From Halostagnicola kamekurae (GTDB lineage: Archaea; Halobacteriota; Halobacteria; Halobacteriales; Natrialbaceae): a stretch of 64,000 nt of DNA. The translations under genes and the position numbers were made by a program. Location of the stretch: the NCBI RefSeq assembly GCF_900116205.1, contig NZ_FOZS01000001.1, forward strand, positions 930,001-994,000. Direction: 5' to 3'. The notes beneath the pieces are model-generated. The model had not been told where the DNA came from. It saw nothing but the letters and a program-made list of their open reading frames with translations, and ran no database searches. The stretch's first letter is position 1. Each line of letters opens with the position of its first letter. Of this stretch, positions 36,495 through 44,162 are shown one piece after another.

Positions 36495-36617
36495 TTACTC
36501 GGCGTCGTCCGGTTCGAAGTTCGTCGGAACGATCGTCGGATGCGCCATCCCGACGCCGATCTCGGGTTCGTCGGGGTCTGAACGCCGGTATCCAACGGGG
36601 GACTCTTTTGCTGCCAT
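36495..36617 (-). CDS. 40-residue small protein
   Basis: A short frame from the ATG at 36617 to the TAA at 36495 encodes an acidic 40-mer that starts MAAKESPVGYRRSDPDEPEI and continues GVGMAHPTIVPTNFEPDDAE. Halophile-like composition and a TATA box (minus-strand TAATTTTATTGG, 36643-36654) about 31 nt upstream support expression as a near-leaderless transcript. I recognise no family. Frames on the opposite strand here are Arg-rich and unconvincing. Confidence 0.5.
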   Translation of the reverse strand: MAAKESPVGYRRSDPDEPEIGVGMAHPTIVPTNFEPDDAE

Positions 36618-36642
36618 AACGTGTGAATCAACGCTCCCGCGA

Positions 36643-36654
36643 CCAATAAAATTA
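36643..36654 (-). promoter_or_regulatory. TATA box of the 40-residue protein
   Basis: TAATTTTATTGG on the minus strand lies about 31 nt before the ATG at 36617. Confidence 0.45.
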
Positions 36655-36671
36655 CCCATGCTCATAACGCA

Positions 36672-36780
36672 TGCGAGTCTGCGCGTTGATTACCACCGTG
36701 AATCGCCGCAGTTCTGTTAACCGCCGCGAATCGCTCCACCTCTGTGAATCTCCGCACCACTGCGAATCTTCGCAGCTACC
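36672..36780. repeat. Degenerate ~18 bp tandem repeat downstream of pyrophosphatase
   Basis: GTGAATCGCCGCAG-like units start at 36698, 36726, 36744 and 36762, with partial copies at about 36673 and 36716. The tract lies 65-170 bp after the pyrophosphatase stop codon and upstream of the small-protein promoter. Confidence 0.6.
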
Positions 36781-36845
36781 GGGAACTCTGTGTACCGACT
36801 GTGTGTCCAGCGAAAAAACCGGTCAGTCAGTTCGACCCTCGACGC

Positions 36846-37379
36846 TCAGGCGAAGTTCTCCTCGTAGAGATCCTGTGCGTGCTCGATCGCGTCGTAGGCG
36901 GCCTGTTTGTCCTCCCAGCCCTGCGTCTCGACTTCCTTGCCTTCCTCTAAGTTCTTGTAGGTCGCGAAGAACTCGTCGATTTCGTCGAGTTGCTGCTGTG
37001 GAATGTCCTCGAGGTCTTCGATGTGGTCGTATCGGGGATCCTCGGAGGGGACGGCGATGACCTTGTCGTCCTGCTCGCCGTCGTCGTCCATTTTCATCAG
37101 GGCGACGGGGCGCGCTTCGATGACGCAGCCGGGGAAGGTCTGATCCTCGACGAGAACGAGCACGTCGAAGGGGTCCTCGTCGTCGTAGTACGACTGGGGA
37201 ATAAAGCCGTAATCGGACGGGTAGTGAACGTTCGAGTGGAGAACGCGATCGAGGACGACGCCCGGCACGTCCTTGTCGTACTCGTACTTGTTGCGCTCGC
37301 CCTTGAGACACTCGACGACGGCGTAGATCTCTTCGGGTGCGTTCGGTCCGGTTTCTATGTCTTCCCAGAGATTTACCAT
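36846..37379 (-). CDS. ppa: Inorganic pyrophosphatase (family I)
   Basis: This enzyme hydrolyses PPi, driving biosynthetic reactions. The 177-residue protein has EIYAVVECLKGERNKYEYD at the N-terminus, the YPSDYGFIPQSY segment, and the metal-binding signature DPFDVLVLVEDQTFPG with its clustered Asp residues (about 68-83). VIAVPSEDPRYDHI follows. The ATG at 37379 (MVNLWEDIETGPN) matches the family; the ATG at 37394 adds five residues. It is divergent from a padR-like gene. Confidence 0.96.
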   Translation of the reverse strand: MVNLWEDIETGPNAPEEIYAVVECLKGERNKYEYDKDVPGVVLDRVLHSNVHYPSDYGFIPQSYYDDEDPFDVLVLVEDQTFPGCVIEARPVALMKMDDDGEQDDKVIAVPSEDPRYDHIEDLEDIPQQQLDEIDEFFATYKNLEEGKEVETQGWEDKQAAYDAIEHAQDLYEENFA

Positions 37380-37550
37380 ACCGAAACGATTCATGGACGA
37401 TCAAAAAGTACTTTCGTAATCGAACTGGAACCTATATCCGATGGCCACCAGACGAATTAGTAAGGTGAGCCGACGAAACGACCATGAAACGGTCGACAGC
37501 ACGCTGCGAGACTGTTTGGCTGTAATCATTGGACGAATAGTTGGCAAGTC

Positions 37551-37558
37551 TTAAATAG
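37551..37558 (+). promoter_or_regulatory. Promoter of the padR-like gene
   Basis: TTAAATAG lies 25 nt before the ATG at 37580, consistent with a leaderless transcript. Flanking half-similar blocks (ATAGTTGG and ATAGTCTGG) could be an autoregulatory operator. Confidence 0.45.
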
Positions 37559-37579
37559 TCTGGTGACATTTACAAATCT

Positions 37580-37939
37580 ATGTCAGAGGCACAAGCAGTC
37601 ACGGGCGAAGAAGGTATTGCGCGCGAAATGACCGCGTTCCAGAACAACATCCTCATCATCCTCGCCAAAGAGCCGATGTACGGCCTGGCGATCAAGCGGG
37701 AACTCGAGGACTACTACGGAACCGAAGTCAACCACGGGCGACTCTACCCGAACCTCGACGAACTCGTCGAACTCGGACTCGTCGAGAAGAGTGAACTCGA
37801 CAAGCGAACGAACGAGTACTCGCTGACCGACGACGGCTACGACGCCGTCCTCGACGGTATCAGCTGGACGCTCTCGAAGGTCGTCACGGGCGACGACCGC
37901 GCGGACGAGATCTCCGACATCGTCGAAGATAGCTACTGA
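37580..37939 (+). CDS. PadR-family transcriptional regulator
   Basis: The 119-residue protein has a winged helix with LIILAKEPMYGLAIKRELED and GRLYPNLDELVELGLVEK, the classic PadR core, plus the wing NEYSLTDDGYDAV. A short C-terminal helix replaces the long dimerisation helix of larger PadR proteins. Its target genes are not evident; divergence from ppa and autoregulation are possible. Confidence 0.88.
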   Translation: MSEAQAVTGEEGIAREMTAFQNNILIILAKEPMYGLAIKRELEDYYGTEVNHGRLYPNLDELVELGLVEKSELDKRTNEYSLTDDGYDAVLDGISWTLSKVVTGDDRADEISDIVEDSY

Positions 37940-37993
37940 AACACGCAACGCGACGATCTCGTCGGTACCGCGTCGACGACGAACTGACGACGA

Positions 37994-38656
37994 TCACTCG
38001 GACCGGTATTCGGGCACCGGTTCGCCGGCCGTCTCGAAGACGAGTTCGATCGAGCGCTCGAGCGCGTCTCGTTGCTCGTCGGACGGCCACGCATTTCTTA
38101 CGACGTACTCCGTGCGGAACTCCGAGAGCTCCGCGGCCGTCGCCGACTCGATCGGCTTCGCGTAGTGGTTACCCATGAAATCCGCGAGGAGAGCGGCGTT
38201 GTCGCCATGAACCTCACCGTGAGCGGTTCGGACGTCATCGACGAGTTCGCGATTCGCCACATCGACTGCCTCCCAGTCGTCCGGATCGCCAGCGCCCTCG
38301 AGCGGAATTTCGACGGCGCGCTCGAGATCGTCGATCCGGTCCGTTCTGATGACGCCCGCGTCCTCGTCGTGCCACTCTTGGGGGTGGAGTACGAGCACGT
38401 CGTCGTCTTCCGTTCTGACCCGCGCAGTGTACTCGTGGTCCTCGAGCAGCGTCTCGCGCTCGGCTTCGTAGGCGGCCGCTTCCTCGTCGTCGACGGCGTT
38501 TCGCTCGAGTCTGGTGAGTCGTTCCGCGTCGTCGATCACTTCTCTCGGGAGCGATTCCCCGGCCTCTTCGGTCGTCTCTCGGGAAGTCGGCTCGGCTTCG
38601 TCTCCGGCGCTCTCGGCGTCGGGCCCGGTGGTCGACTCTTCGTTCGGTGTGGGCAT
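37994..38656 (-). CDS. rnhA operon protein (haloarchaeal, unknown function)
   Basis: The 220-residue acidic protein sits directly downstream of rnhA on the same strand, the arrangement for which this haloarchaeal family is named. The N-terminal 50 residues are low-complexity Glu/Ser/Thr. The conserved part begins at LPREVIDDAERLTRLERNAV and includes VLVLHPQEWHDEDAGVIRTD and DFMGNHYAKPIESA. No catalytic motif is recognised. Confidence 0.75.
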   Translation of the reverse strand: MPTPNEESTTGPDAESAGDEAEPTSRETTEEAGESLPREVIDDAERLTRLERNAVDDEEAAAYEAERETLLEDHEYTARVRTEDDDVLVLHPQEWHDEDAGVIRTDRIDDLERAVEIPLEGAGDPDDWEAVDVANRELVDDVRTAHGEVHGDNAALLADFMGNHYAKPIESATAAELSEFRTEYVVRNAWPSDEQRDALERSIELVFETAGEPVPEYRSE

Positions 38657-38746
38657 GTGGATACTCGAGAAGAGGAGCGGGCGGCTTTTCAGTCGTGCGT
38701 TCCCGGCGCGCCTTCATGGGTTCGTTTCGGCGGCGGACGCGAGCGT

Positions 38747-39340
38747 TCAGGCCTCGTCGAGCGCCTCGTTCGCGAGCTCGTCAGCGCGTTCGTTGGCCTC
38801 TCGAGGGACGTGCTCGATGGTCCACTCCCCGAAGCCCGTGAGCAACTCGAGTGCGGTCACGCGACGCTCTCTGAGTTCCGGGTTGTTCGTGTCGTACTCG
38901 CCCCGGACTTGCTTGACGATAAGTTCGGAGTCCCCGCGGACGTGGACCTCGTCGTACTGGTAATCGCGTGCGGCCTCGAGCGCCGCGATGAGCGCCTCGT
39001 ACTCGGCCTGATTGTTCGTCGCGCGCCCGATCGTGTCGCTGCCCTCGGCGACGATGCCGTCGCTCGTAACGATCACCCACCCGATTCCCGCGGGGCCCGG
39101 ATTGCCGCGCGCCCCGCCGTCGAAGTAGAGGTGCGCGCGACCGCCGCCCTCGCGCAGTAGCGCCTCGAGGTCCTGCGGGTTCGATCCCTGGACGACGACT
39201 TTGTCGTCGTAGGCGATCCCCGTCGCGTCGCCGCGGCTCGCCCGCCAGCGCTCGTGGTCCGTGTTTCCCGATTCGACGGTGACGCCCGCGTCCTCGAGCC
39301 GTTCGCGGGCTCGATCGACGTCGCACTCGATAACCGGCAT
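38747..39340 (-). CDS. rnhA: Ribonuclease HI
   Basis: This enzyme degrades RNA in RNA-DNA hybrids. The 197-residue protein has an N-terminal haloarchaeal extension (about 1-65). The RNase H fold follows, with catalytic Asp in LYFDGGARGNPGPAGIGW, Glu in NNQAEYEALIAALEAA, Asp in VRGDSELIVKQV and a C-terminal Asp in ANERADELANEAL. It is first of a two-gene unit with the rnhA operon protein. Confidence 0.95.
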   Translation of the reverse strand: MPVIECDVDRARERLEDAGVTVESGNTDHERWRASRGDATGIAYDDKVVVQGSNPQDLEALLREGGGRAHLYFDGGARGNPGPAGIGWVIVTSDGIVAEGSDTIGRATNNQAEYEALIAALEAARDYQYDEVHVRGDSELIVKQVRGEYDTNNPELRERRVTALELLTGFGEWTIEHVPREANERADELANEALDEA

Positions 39341-39463
39341 TCGTGCGAATTCGGCCGGATCCGAATAAAGTCTTTCTGGTTTTGAGCGACAAACTCCGTC
39401 TGTCAGTACGTCTCGGGACGGAAATCGGCACTTTGGCTCAAAGAGAAAAAACCCTTACCAAGG

Positions 39464-39473
39464 ATTTATATAC
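39464..39473 (+). promoter_or_regulatory. tfb promoter TATA box
   Basis: ATTTATATAC, preceded by a purine-rich BRE-like ACCAAGG, is centred about 31 nt before the ATG at 39500. A second AT-rich motif (ACTATAAAAG, 39486-39495) lies too close to serve the same start. Confidence 0.6.
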
Positions 39474-39499
39474 GTCCGTGATACTACTATAAAAGTGCG

Positions 39500-40462
39500 A
39501 TGACACGGTCCACCCGCCAGCGGGAGCGAACACGTGAGACGGACGAGACCGAGGAACAAGAAGGGGTACGTGCCTGCCCCGAGTGTGAATCGGATAATCT
39601 CGTGAAGGATTCCGACCGGGGTGAGCTCATCTGTCAAGACTGTGGGCTCGTCGTGGAAGAGGAAAAGATCGATCCCGGCCCTGAGTGGCGGGCGTTCAAC
39701 CACCAGGAACGGCAACAGAAGTCCCGCGTCGGCGCGCCGACGACCCAGACGATGCACAACAAGGGACTGACGACGACGATCGACTGGAAAGACAAGGACG
39801 CCTACGGACGTTCTATTTCGTCGAAAAAGCGCAGTCAGATGCACCGACTGCGGAAATGGCAAGAGCGCATCCGTACCAAAGACGCCGGCGAACGCAACCT
39901 CCAGTTCGCGCTCAGCGAGATCGACCGCATGGCCTCGGCACTCGGCGTGCCGCGATCCGTGCGCGAGGTCGCGTCGGTCATCTACCGCCGCGCGCTCAAA
40001 GAAGACCTCATTCGCGGGCGCTCCATCGAGGGCGTCGCGACATCTGCGCTGTATGCCGCCTGCCGAAAGGAGGGCATTCCGCGCAGTCTCGAGGAAATTT
40101 CGGAAGTCTCACGCGTCGAACGCAAAGAAATCGGTCGAACGTATCGGTACATCTCGCAGGAACTCGGCCTCGAGATGCGACCCGTCGACCCGAAAAAGTA
40201 CGTCCCCCGGTTCTGTTCCGAACTCGAACTCTCCGAAGAGGTCCAGACCAAAGCCAACGAAATCATCGAGAAGACGGCCGAAGAAGGGCTTCTCTCGGGC
40301 AAATCACCGACCGGCTACGCCGCGGCCGCGATCTACGCTGCCTCGCTGCTCTGTAACGAGAAAAAGACCCAGCGCGAAGTCGCAGACGTCGCGCAGGTCA
40401 CGGAAGTCACCATCCGGAACCGCTATCAGGAACAGATCGAAGCGATGGGGATCCACGGGTAA
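39500..40462 (+). CDS. tfb: Transcription initiation factor TFB
   Basis: The archaeal TFIIB homologue bridges TBP-bound promoter DNA and RNA polymerase. The 320-residue protein has an N-terminal zinc ribbon (CPEC...CQDC, about residues 30-55), a B-finger/linker ([20 protein letters not shown]) and two cyclin-like repeats (about 120-210 and 215-310, with [13 protein letters not shown] at the end). Haloarchaea carry several TFB paralogues, so a number suffix cannot be assigned. A T-tract at about 40488-40492 after the stop may serve as terminator. Confidence 0.96.
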   Translation: MTRSTRQRERTRETDETEEQEGVRACPECESDNLVKDSDRGELICQDCGLVVEEEKIDPGPEWRAFNHQERQQKSRVGAPTTQTMHNKGLTTTIDWKDKDAYGRSISSKKRSQMHRLRKWQERIRTKDAGERNLQFALSEIDRMASALGVPRSVREVASVIYRRALKEDLIRGRSIEGVATSALYAACRKEGIPRSLEEISEVSRVERKEIGRTYRYISQELGLEMRPVDPKKYVPRFCSELELSEEVQTKANEIIEKTAEEGLLSGKSPTGYAAAAIYAASLLCNEKKTQREVADVAQVTEVTIRNRYQEQIEAMGIHG

Positions 40463-40547
40463 ACCGCTCACTCCGTATTTTTCCGCGAGTCGCCGATCGT
40501 CACCCAGCAACAGCGTCGTTTCGGTCGCCGGCCCGCTACTCGTCCGA

Positions 40548-41198
40548 TCAGTCGTCTTTGCCGACGCTGATGACCTGCAACAGCGAGTAGACCGGGACGC
40601 CGTCGATCTCCTCGACGCCCTGTTTGTCGGCGAGGACGACACACGCCAGCGGGTCGCCGCCGTCGGCGCGGATCGCCTCGATGGTCTCGCGCATCGTCGT
40701 CCCGCTCGTGATGGTGTCGTCGACGATGTAGCACTCCCGATCGCGAATCGTCGCGAAGTTCCGGGAGAACATCCCGCCGAGTTCGTCCAGATCGCCTTCC
40801 TCCCACTGGTGTTTCGCGGGCGTGTAGGTCGCGAGGTCGGTCTCGAGCTCTCGAGCGACCAGCGTCGCGATCGGGCCGCCGGCCTTCTCGATCCCGATCG
40901 TGAGGTCGACGTCTTCGCCGTGCTTCGCGAGGAGGTCGGCCATCGCGGACGCGATCGATTCCATGCGCCCGCTGTCGCGGCCGATCGCGGACCAGTCGAC
41001 GTGGATGTCCTGCGGTCCGTTTCCTGTCGGTCCGTTTGATTGTTCCGTACCCGTCGGCTGAGGCGTCGTATCGCTTCGCTCGACGAGCCAGCTTGCGGTT
41101 TCCCGGGAGACGTTCAGTTCGTCCGCGATTTCGCCCTTCGACAGCCCGCGCGTCGCGAGCTCCGATGCGCTCTCGATGAGGTCGTCGACGTTTTTCAT
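40548..41198 (-). CDS. gfcR: GfcR-type phosphoribosyltransferase-like transcriptional regulator
   Basis: The 216-residue protein joins an N-terminal HTH (LIESASELATRGLSKGEIAD, residues about 6-25, then VSRETASWLVER) to an orotate-phosphoribosyltransferase-like domain with the PRPP loop CYIVDDTITSGTTMRETIE. In Haloferax, GfcR of this architecture activates sugar catabolism genes. The ATG at 41198 begins MKNVDDLI as in the family and has a TATA box 27 nt upstream. It is divergent from phoU. Confidence 0.88.
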   Translation of the reverse strand: MKNVDDLIESASELATRGLSKGEIADELNVSRETASWLVERSDTTPQPTGTEQSNGPTGNGPQDIHVDWSAIGRDSGRMESIASAMADLLAKHGEDVDLTIGIEKAGGPIATLVARELETDLATYTPAKHQWEEGDLDELGGMFSRNFATIRDRECYIVDDTITSGTTMRETIEAIRADGGDPLACVVLADKQGVEEIDGVPVYSLLQVISVGKDD

Positions 41199-41221
41199 AT
41201 GTGGGTTGGTTTGGGCCCCGT

Positions 41222-41229
41222 TTTTATAG
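41222..41229 (-). promoter_or_regulatory. gfcR promoter TATA box
   Basis: On the minus strand CTATAAAAAC is centred about 27 nt before the ATG at 41198. Confidence 0.5.
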
Positions 41230-41300
41230 GCGTATCGTCGTTCCCGAATGCGGCCGTTACCCGAGTCGATCGCGGGCGGCCGAAGGGTGATTGGGCGCAA

Positions 41301-41309
41301 GTTATATCC
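41301..41309 (+). promoter_or_regulatory. phoU promoter TATA box
   Basis: GTTATATCC is centred about 28 nt before the ATG at 41333, so the transcript is probably leaderless. The gfcR TATA box lies only about 75 bp away on the other strand. Confidence 0.5.
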
Positions 41310-41332
41310 CTGCCCGGAATGGTGGCTGCACC

Positions 41333-42004
41333 ATGGCCAGAAACTCCTATCAAGATAAGCTCTCGGAACTTCGAGAGGACGTTTGCTACATGGGCGAGGT
41401 CGTGATGGAACGACTCCGTATGGGGCTCGACGCCCTCGAGCAGAAAGACGACGAGCTCGCACAGGAACTCATCGAAGGCGACGGGGAGATAAACCGGATG
41501 TACCTCGACTTAGAGCAGGACTGTATCGACCTGCTCGCGTTACAACAGCCGGTCGCGAGCGACCTCCGGTTCATCGCGGCGTCGTTCAAGATCATCACGG
41601 ACCTAGAGCGGGTCGCAGACCTCGCCGTGAACCTCGGCGAGTACAGCCTCGAGGCCGAACAGGACCTCTTTCCGGAGGTCGACGTGCAGGCGATGGGCGA
41701 ACTGACCCTCGAGATGGTCGACGACGCGGTCACGGCCTATGACGACGAGGACACCGAGGCGTGTTACGCCCTCGCCGCTCGAGATGACGAACTGGACGAG
41801 TTCGCCGAACGGGCGAGCGAAACCGTCGTCCGCGACCTAATCGAACGCGAACTCGACTCGCCCGACGAAGTCGAGACGATCCTACAGGACGTGTCCCGGC
41901 TTCTCCTGACGATCCGAGACCTAGAGCGCGTCGGCGATCACGCGGTCAACATCGCCGCGCGAACGGTCTACATGGTCGAGAACGACGACGAACTCATCTA
42001 CTGA
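41333..42004 (+). CDS. phoU: PhoU-family phosphate signalling protein
   Basis: The 223-residue all-helical protein has two PhoU repeats, each with the metal-binding D-LERVAD/D-LERVGD motif (ITDLERVADLAVNLGEY and IRDLERVGDHAVNIAAR). PhoU links phosphate import to regulation. No pst transporter gene is adjacent, so its partner is elsewhere. The ATG at 41333 is set by the TATA box; an upstream in-frame start at 41291 would lie before that box. Confidence 0.93.
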   Translation: MARNSYQDKLSELREDVCYMGEVVMERLRMGLDALEQKDDELAQELIEGDGEINRMYLDLEQDCIDLLALQQPVASDLRFIAASFKIITDLERVADLAVNLGEYSLEAEQDLFPEVDVQAMGELTLEMVDDAVTAYDDEDTEACYALAARDDELDEFAERASETVVRDLIERELDSPDEVETILQDVSRLLLTIRDLERVGDHAVNIAARTVYMVENDDELIY

Positions 42005-42049
42005 AAACTGCCGCGAGAGACGACTGCGCTTACGGGTTCGATCGACGGC

Positions 42050-42454
42050 TCACGTCGATCCCTGCTGTTTCGTTCGTTCCCGTGACTCCCGTTTCGACCG
42101 TTTTTGTGGAACGCGTGTCAGCAACTGCGCCGTCTCGAACACGTTCCGCGTCTCGAGCAACACCGTCGCCGCTTCGCGAACGGTGAACTCCGCCTCGAGG
42201 GAGACGCCGTGACAGCGCGTGTAACACTCGAGCCACGCGTTCATCGCCCCGCGGAGGGCCGTCAGTTCGGGCGCTGTGAAACGGCCCGTCCGGCCGCCGG
42301 TGTGTGCCTCGAGGTATATCCAGATCGCGGGTCCGGCCCCCTCGCGGAGGTACGCCCGACCGTCCGACGACGTCGCCGCTTCGGGGTCGAACTCCGCTCG
42401 GTCGCGCGCCGCCTGGCGGGCGAGCGCCGCAATCTGCGGGCCGTATCGGCTCAT
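42050..42454 (-). CDS. Small haloarchaeal protein at the end of the fix operon
   Basis: The 134-residue protein starts MSRYGPQIAALARQAARDRA and contains GAGPAIWIYLEAHTGGRTGR and a C-terminal basic tail (QKRSKRESRERTKQQG). It is predicted to be mostly helical. I recognise no family. It begins 10 bp after the fixCX stop on the same strand, so it is probably cotranscribed with the electron-transfer flavoprotein genes. Confidence 0.75.
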   Translation of the reverse strand: MSRYGPQIAALARQAARDRAEFDPEAATSSDGRAYLREGAGPAIWIYLEAHTGGRTGRFTAPELTALRGAMNAWLECYTRCHGVSLEAEFTVREAATVLLETRNVFETAQLLTRVPQKRSKRESRERTKQQGST

Positions 42455-42464
42455 AGTCGCGACA

Positions 42465-44162
42465 TCACCCCTCGCGGAACTCGACGCCCTTGCCGCCGCG
42501 GGGGTGCTCCCAGTCGGTATCGGCGACGATCGCACAGGTGCCACACTCGACGCAGGGCTGGGTGTCCAGACTGATCAGCGTCTCCTCGCTGCCGTTCGTC
42601 TGGACCGTCTCCGATCGGTAACAGCCGCCGCCGAAGTCCTCGGCGCTGACCGGGCACGCGTAGACGGCGGCCCCGCTCGCCTCGACGGAGTCGTCCCGCA
42701 GGTGGATGTGGGGGTTCCCGACGTCCGTATCGTAGGTCAGATCGCCGATGCGCTCTTCGAGGGACGGCGGCTCGATCTCGTTGTCCCAGTGGATCGTTCG
42801 GCCGTGTTCCTCGCCGATGAGAGAGGGGAGGGTCACGTAGCCCGTGGCGGTGTCGGGCAGCATCGAGACGAGAAACGGCGAGTTGTACGCCAGCTTCATC
42901 GCTCGCTTCGAGAGCGGGTTCCCGACGGCGACGCTCCCGATCGGCGACTCGAGGACGCGATCGACGGCGTTCGCGACCGCGTCGTGTTCGCCGACGGTGC
43001 GGGCGAGGTCGTATCGTCGCGGCCGGAGTTTCTCCATCGTCCCGGACCGCTCGAGCATCTTCGTGTATCGCCGGCCGGTGCTCTCTGGATCGGCGTTGCC
43101 CCGCGAGACGACGTACGCGTCGGCCGCGAGCGCGCCGGCGCTGACCGCGTGGTTCATCCCCTTGATGATCGGCCCCTGAGCCTGCATCTGGCCGGCCGCG
43201 TCCCCCACCAGAACGAGCCGATCCCGATACGGTTCCCTGTGTGCGACCTTCTTCGAGTCGGGAACGAGCTTCGCGGCGTACTCGCGCTCGTGGTACTCGT
43301 CTCTGAACCACTGGGCCAAAAGCGGGTGAGTGAGCAAGGAGTCGAGCAGTTCGTGGGGTTCGGCCCGCTCTGCGACCAGGCTGTCGAGGTGAAAGACGGT
43401 GCCGATCGAGAGCGAATCCTCGTTGGTGTAGAGGAAGCCGCCGCCGCGAACGTCGTCGAACAAGTCCCCCGAAAAGAGGTGCGCGACGCCTTCGTCGTCG
43501 TCGATCCCGAACCGGTCGGCGATCGTCTCGGCGTCCATCTCGACGGTCGCCTTCACGCCCTGGAACCACTCGTCGGGATCCTCCCAGTCCATCAGACCGG
43601 CATCGCGAGCGAGTTCCGAGTTCACGCCGTCGGCCGCGACGACGATGTCCGCCGTAATTGGATCGAGTTCGTCGCAGGTGACGCCGGCGATCTCCCCGTT
43701 CTCGCGCAGCAGGCCGTTGACCCGAACGTCGGTCAGGACGCCGCCGCCGGTCTCGCTCGTCCTCTCGTGGACGCGTTGCTCGAGCCACGAGTCCATCGGT
43801 CGCCGGAGCACGGCGTCACACCACTCGGTGTCGTGCTCGTGGAGATCGGTCAGGTCGTAGGTCTTGACCTTGTTTCCGGAAATATTGTGGATCTCGTAGT
43901 CGGTGACGGGCCGCTCGCTCGCCTCTTCTCGGAAATTCTCGAAGAGGTCGTCGATCGTGTAGGGAGCCGACTCCTCGGCGTAGATGAGCCCGCCGGAGAC
44001 GTTCTTCGAACCCGCTTCGGGACCGCGCTCCAATACGAGCGTCTCGACGCCGTGGTCCGCGAACCTCGCCGCGGCGGCGGCCCCGCCGGGGCCGCAGCCG
44101 ACGACGACGGCTTCGTAGTGTTCGTACTCGTCGTCGGCCCGCGTCTGTTTACTGGTCGCCAT
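42465..44162 (-). CDS. fixC: Electron-transfer flavoprotein:quinone oxidoreductase, FixC-FixX fusion
   Basis: The 565-residue flavoprotein takes electrons from the FixAB flavoprotein. It has an N-terminal FAD-binding VVVGCGPGGAAAAARF, a mid-protein FAD motif LVGDAAGQMQAQGPIIKGMN, and a membrane-associated quinone-binding region typical of FixC/ETF-QO. The last about 90 residues are a FixX-type ferredoxin, with Cys in ACPV and CVECGTC and the closing HPRGGKGVEFREG. FixC and FixX are separate genes in many bacteria; here they are one polypeptide. Its ATG overlaps the fixB stop (TGATG). Confidence 0.92.
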   Translation of the reverse strand: MATSKQTRADDEYEHYEAVVVGCGPGGAAAAARFADHGVETLVLERGPEAGSKNVSGGLIYAEESAPYTIDDLFENFREEASERPVTDYEIHNISGNKVKTYDLTDLHEHDTEWCDAVLRRPMDSWLEQRVHERTSETGGGVLTDVRVNGLLRENGEIAGVTCDELDPITADIVVAADGVNSELARDAGLMDWEDPDEWFQGVKATVEMDAETIADRFGIDDDEGVAHLFSGDLFDDVRGGGFLYTNEDSLSIGTVFHLDSLVAERAEPHELLDSLLTHPLLAQWFRDEYHEREYAAKLVPDSKKVAHREPYRDRLVLVGDAAGQMQAQGPIIKGMNHAVSAGALAADAYVVSRGNADPESTGRRYTKMLERSGTMEKLRPRRYDLARTVGEHDAVANAVDRVLESPIGSVAVGNPLSKRAMKLAYNSPFLVSMLPDTATGYVTLPSLIGEEHGRTIHWDNEIEPPSLEERIGDLTYDTDVGNPHIHLRDDSVEASGAAVYACPVSAEDFGGGCYRSETVQTNGSEETLISLDTQPCVECGTCAIVADTDWEHPRGGKGVEFREG

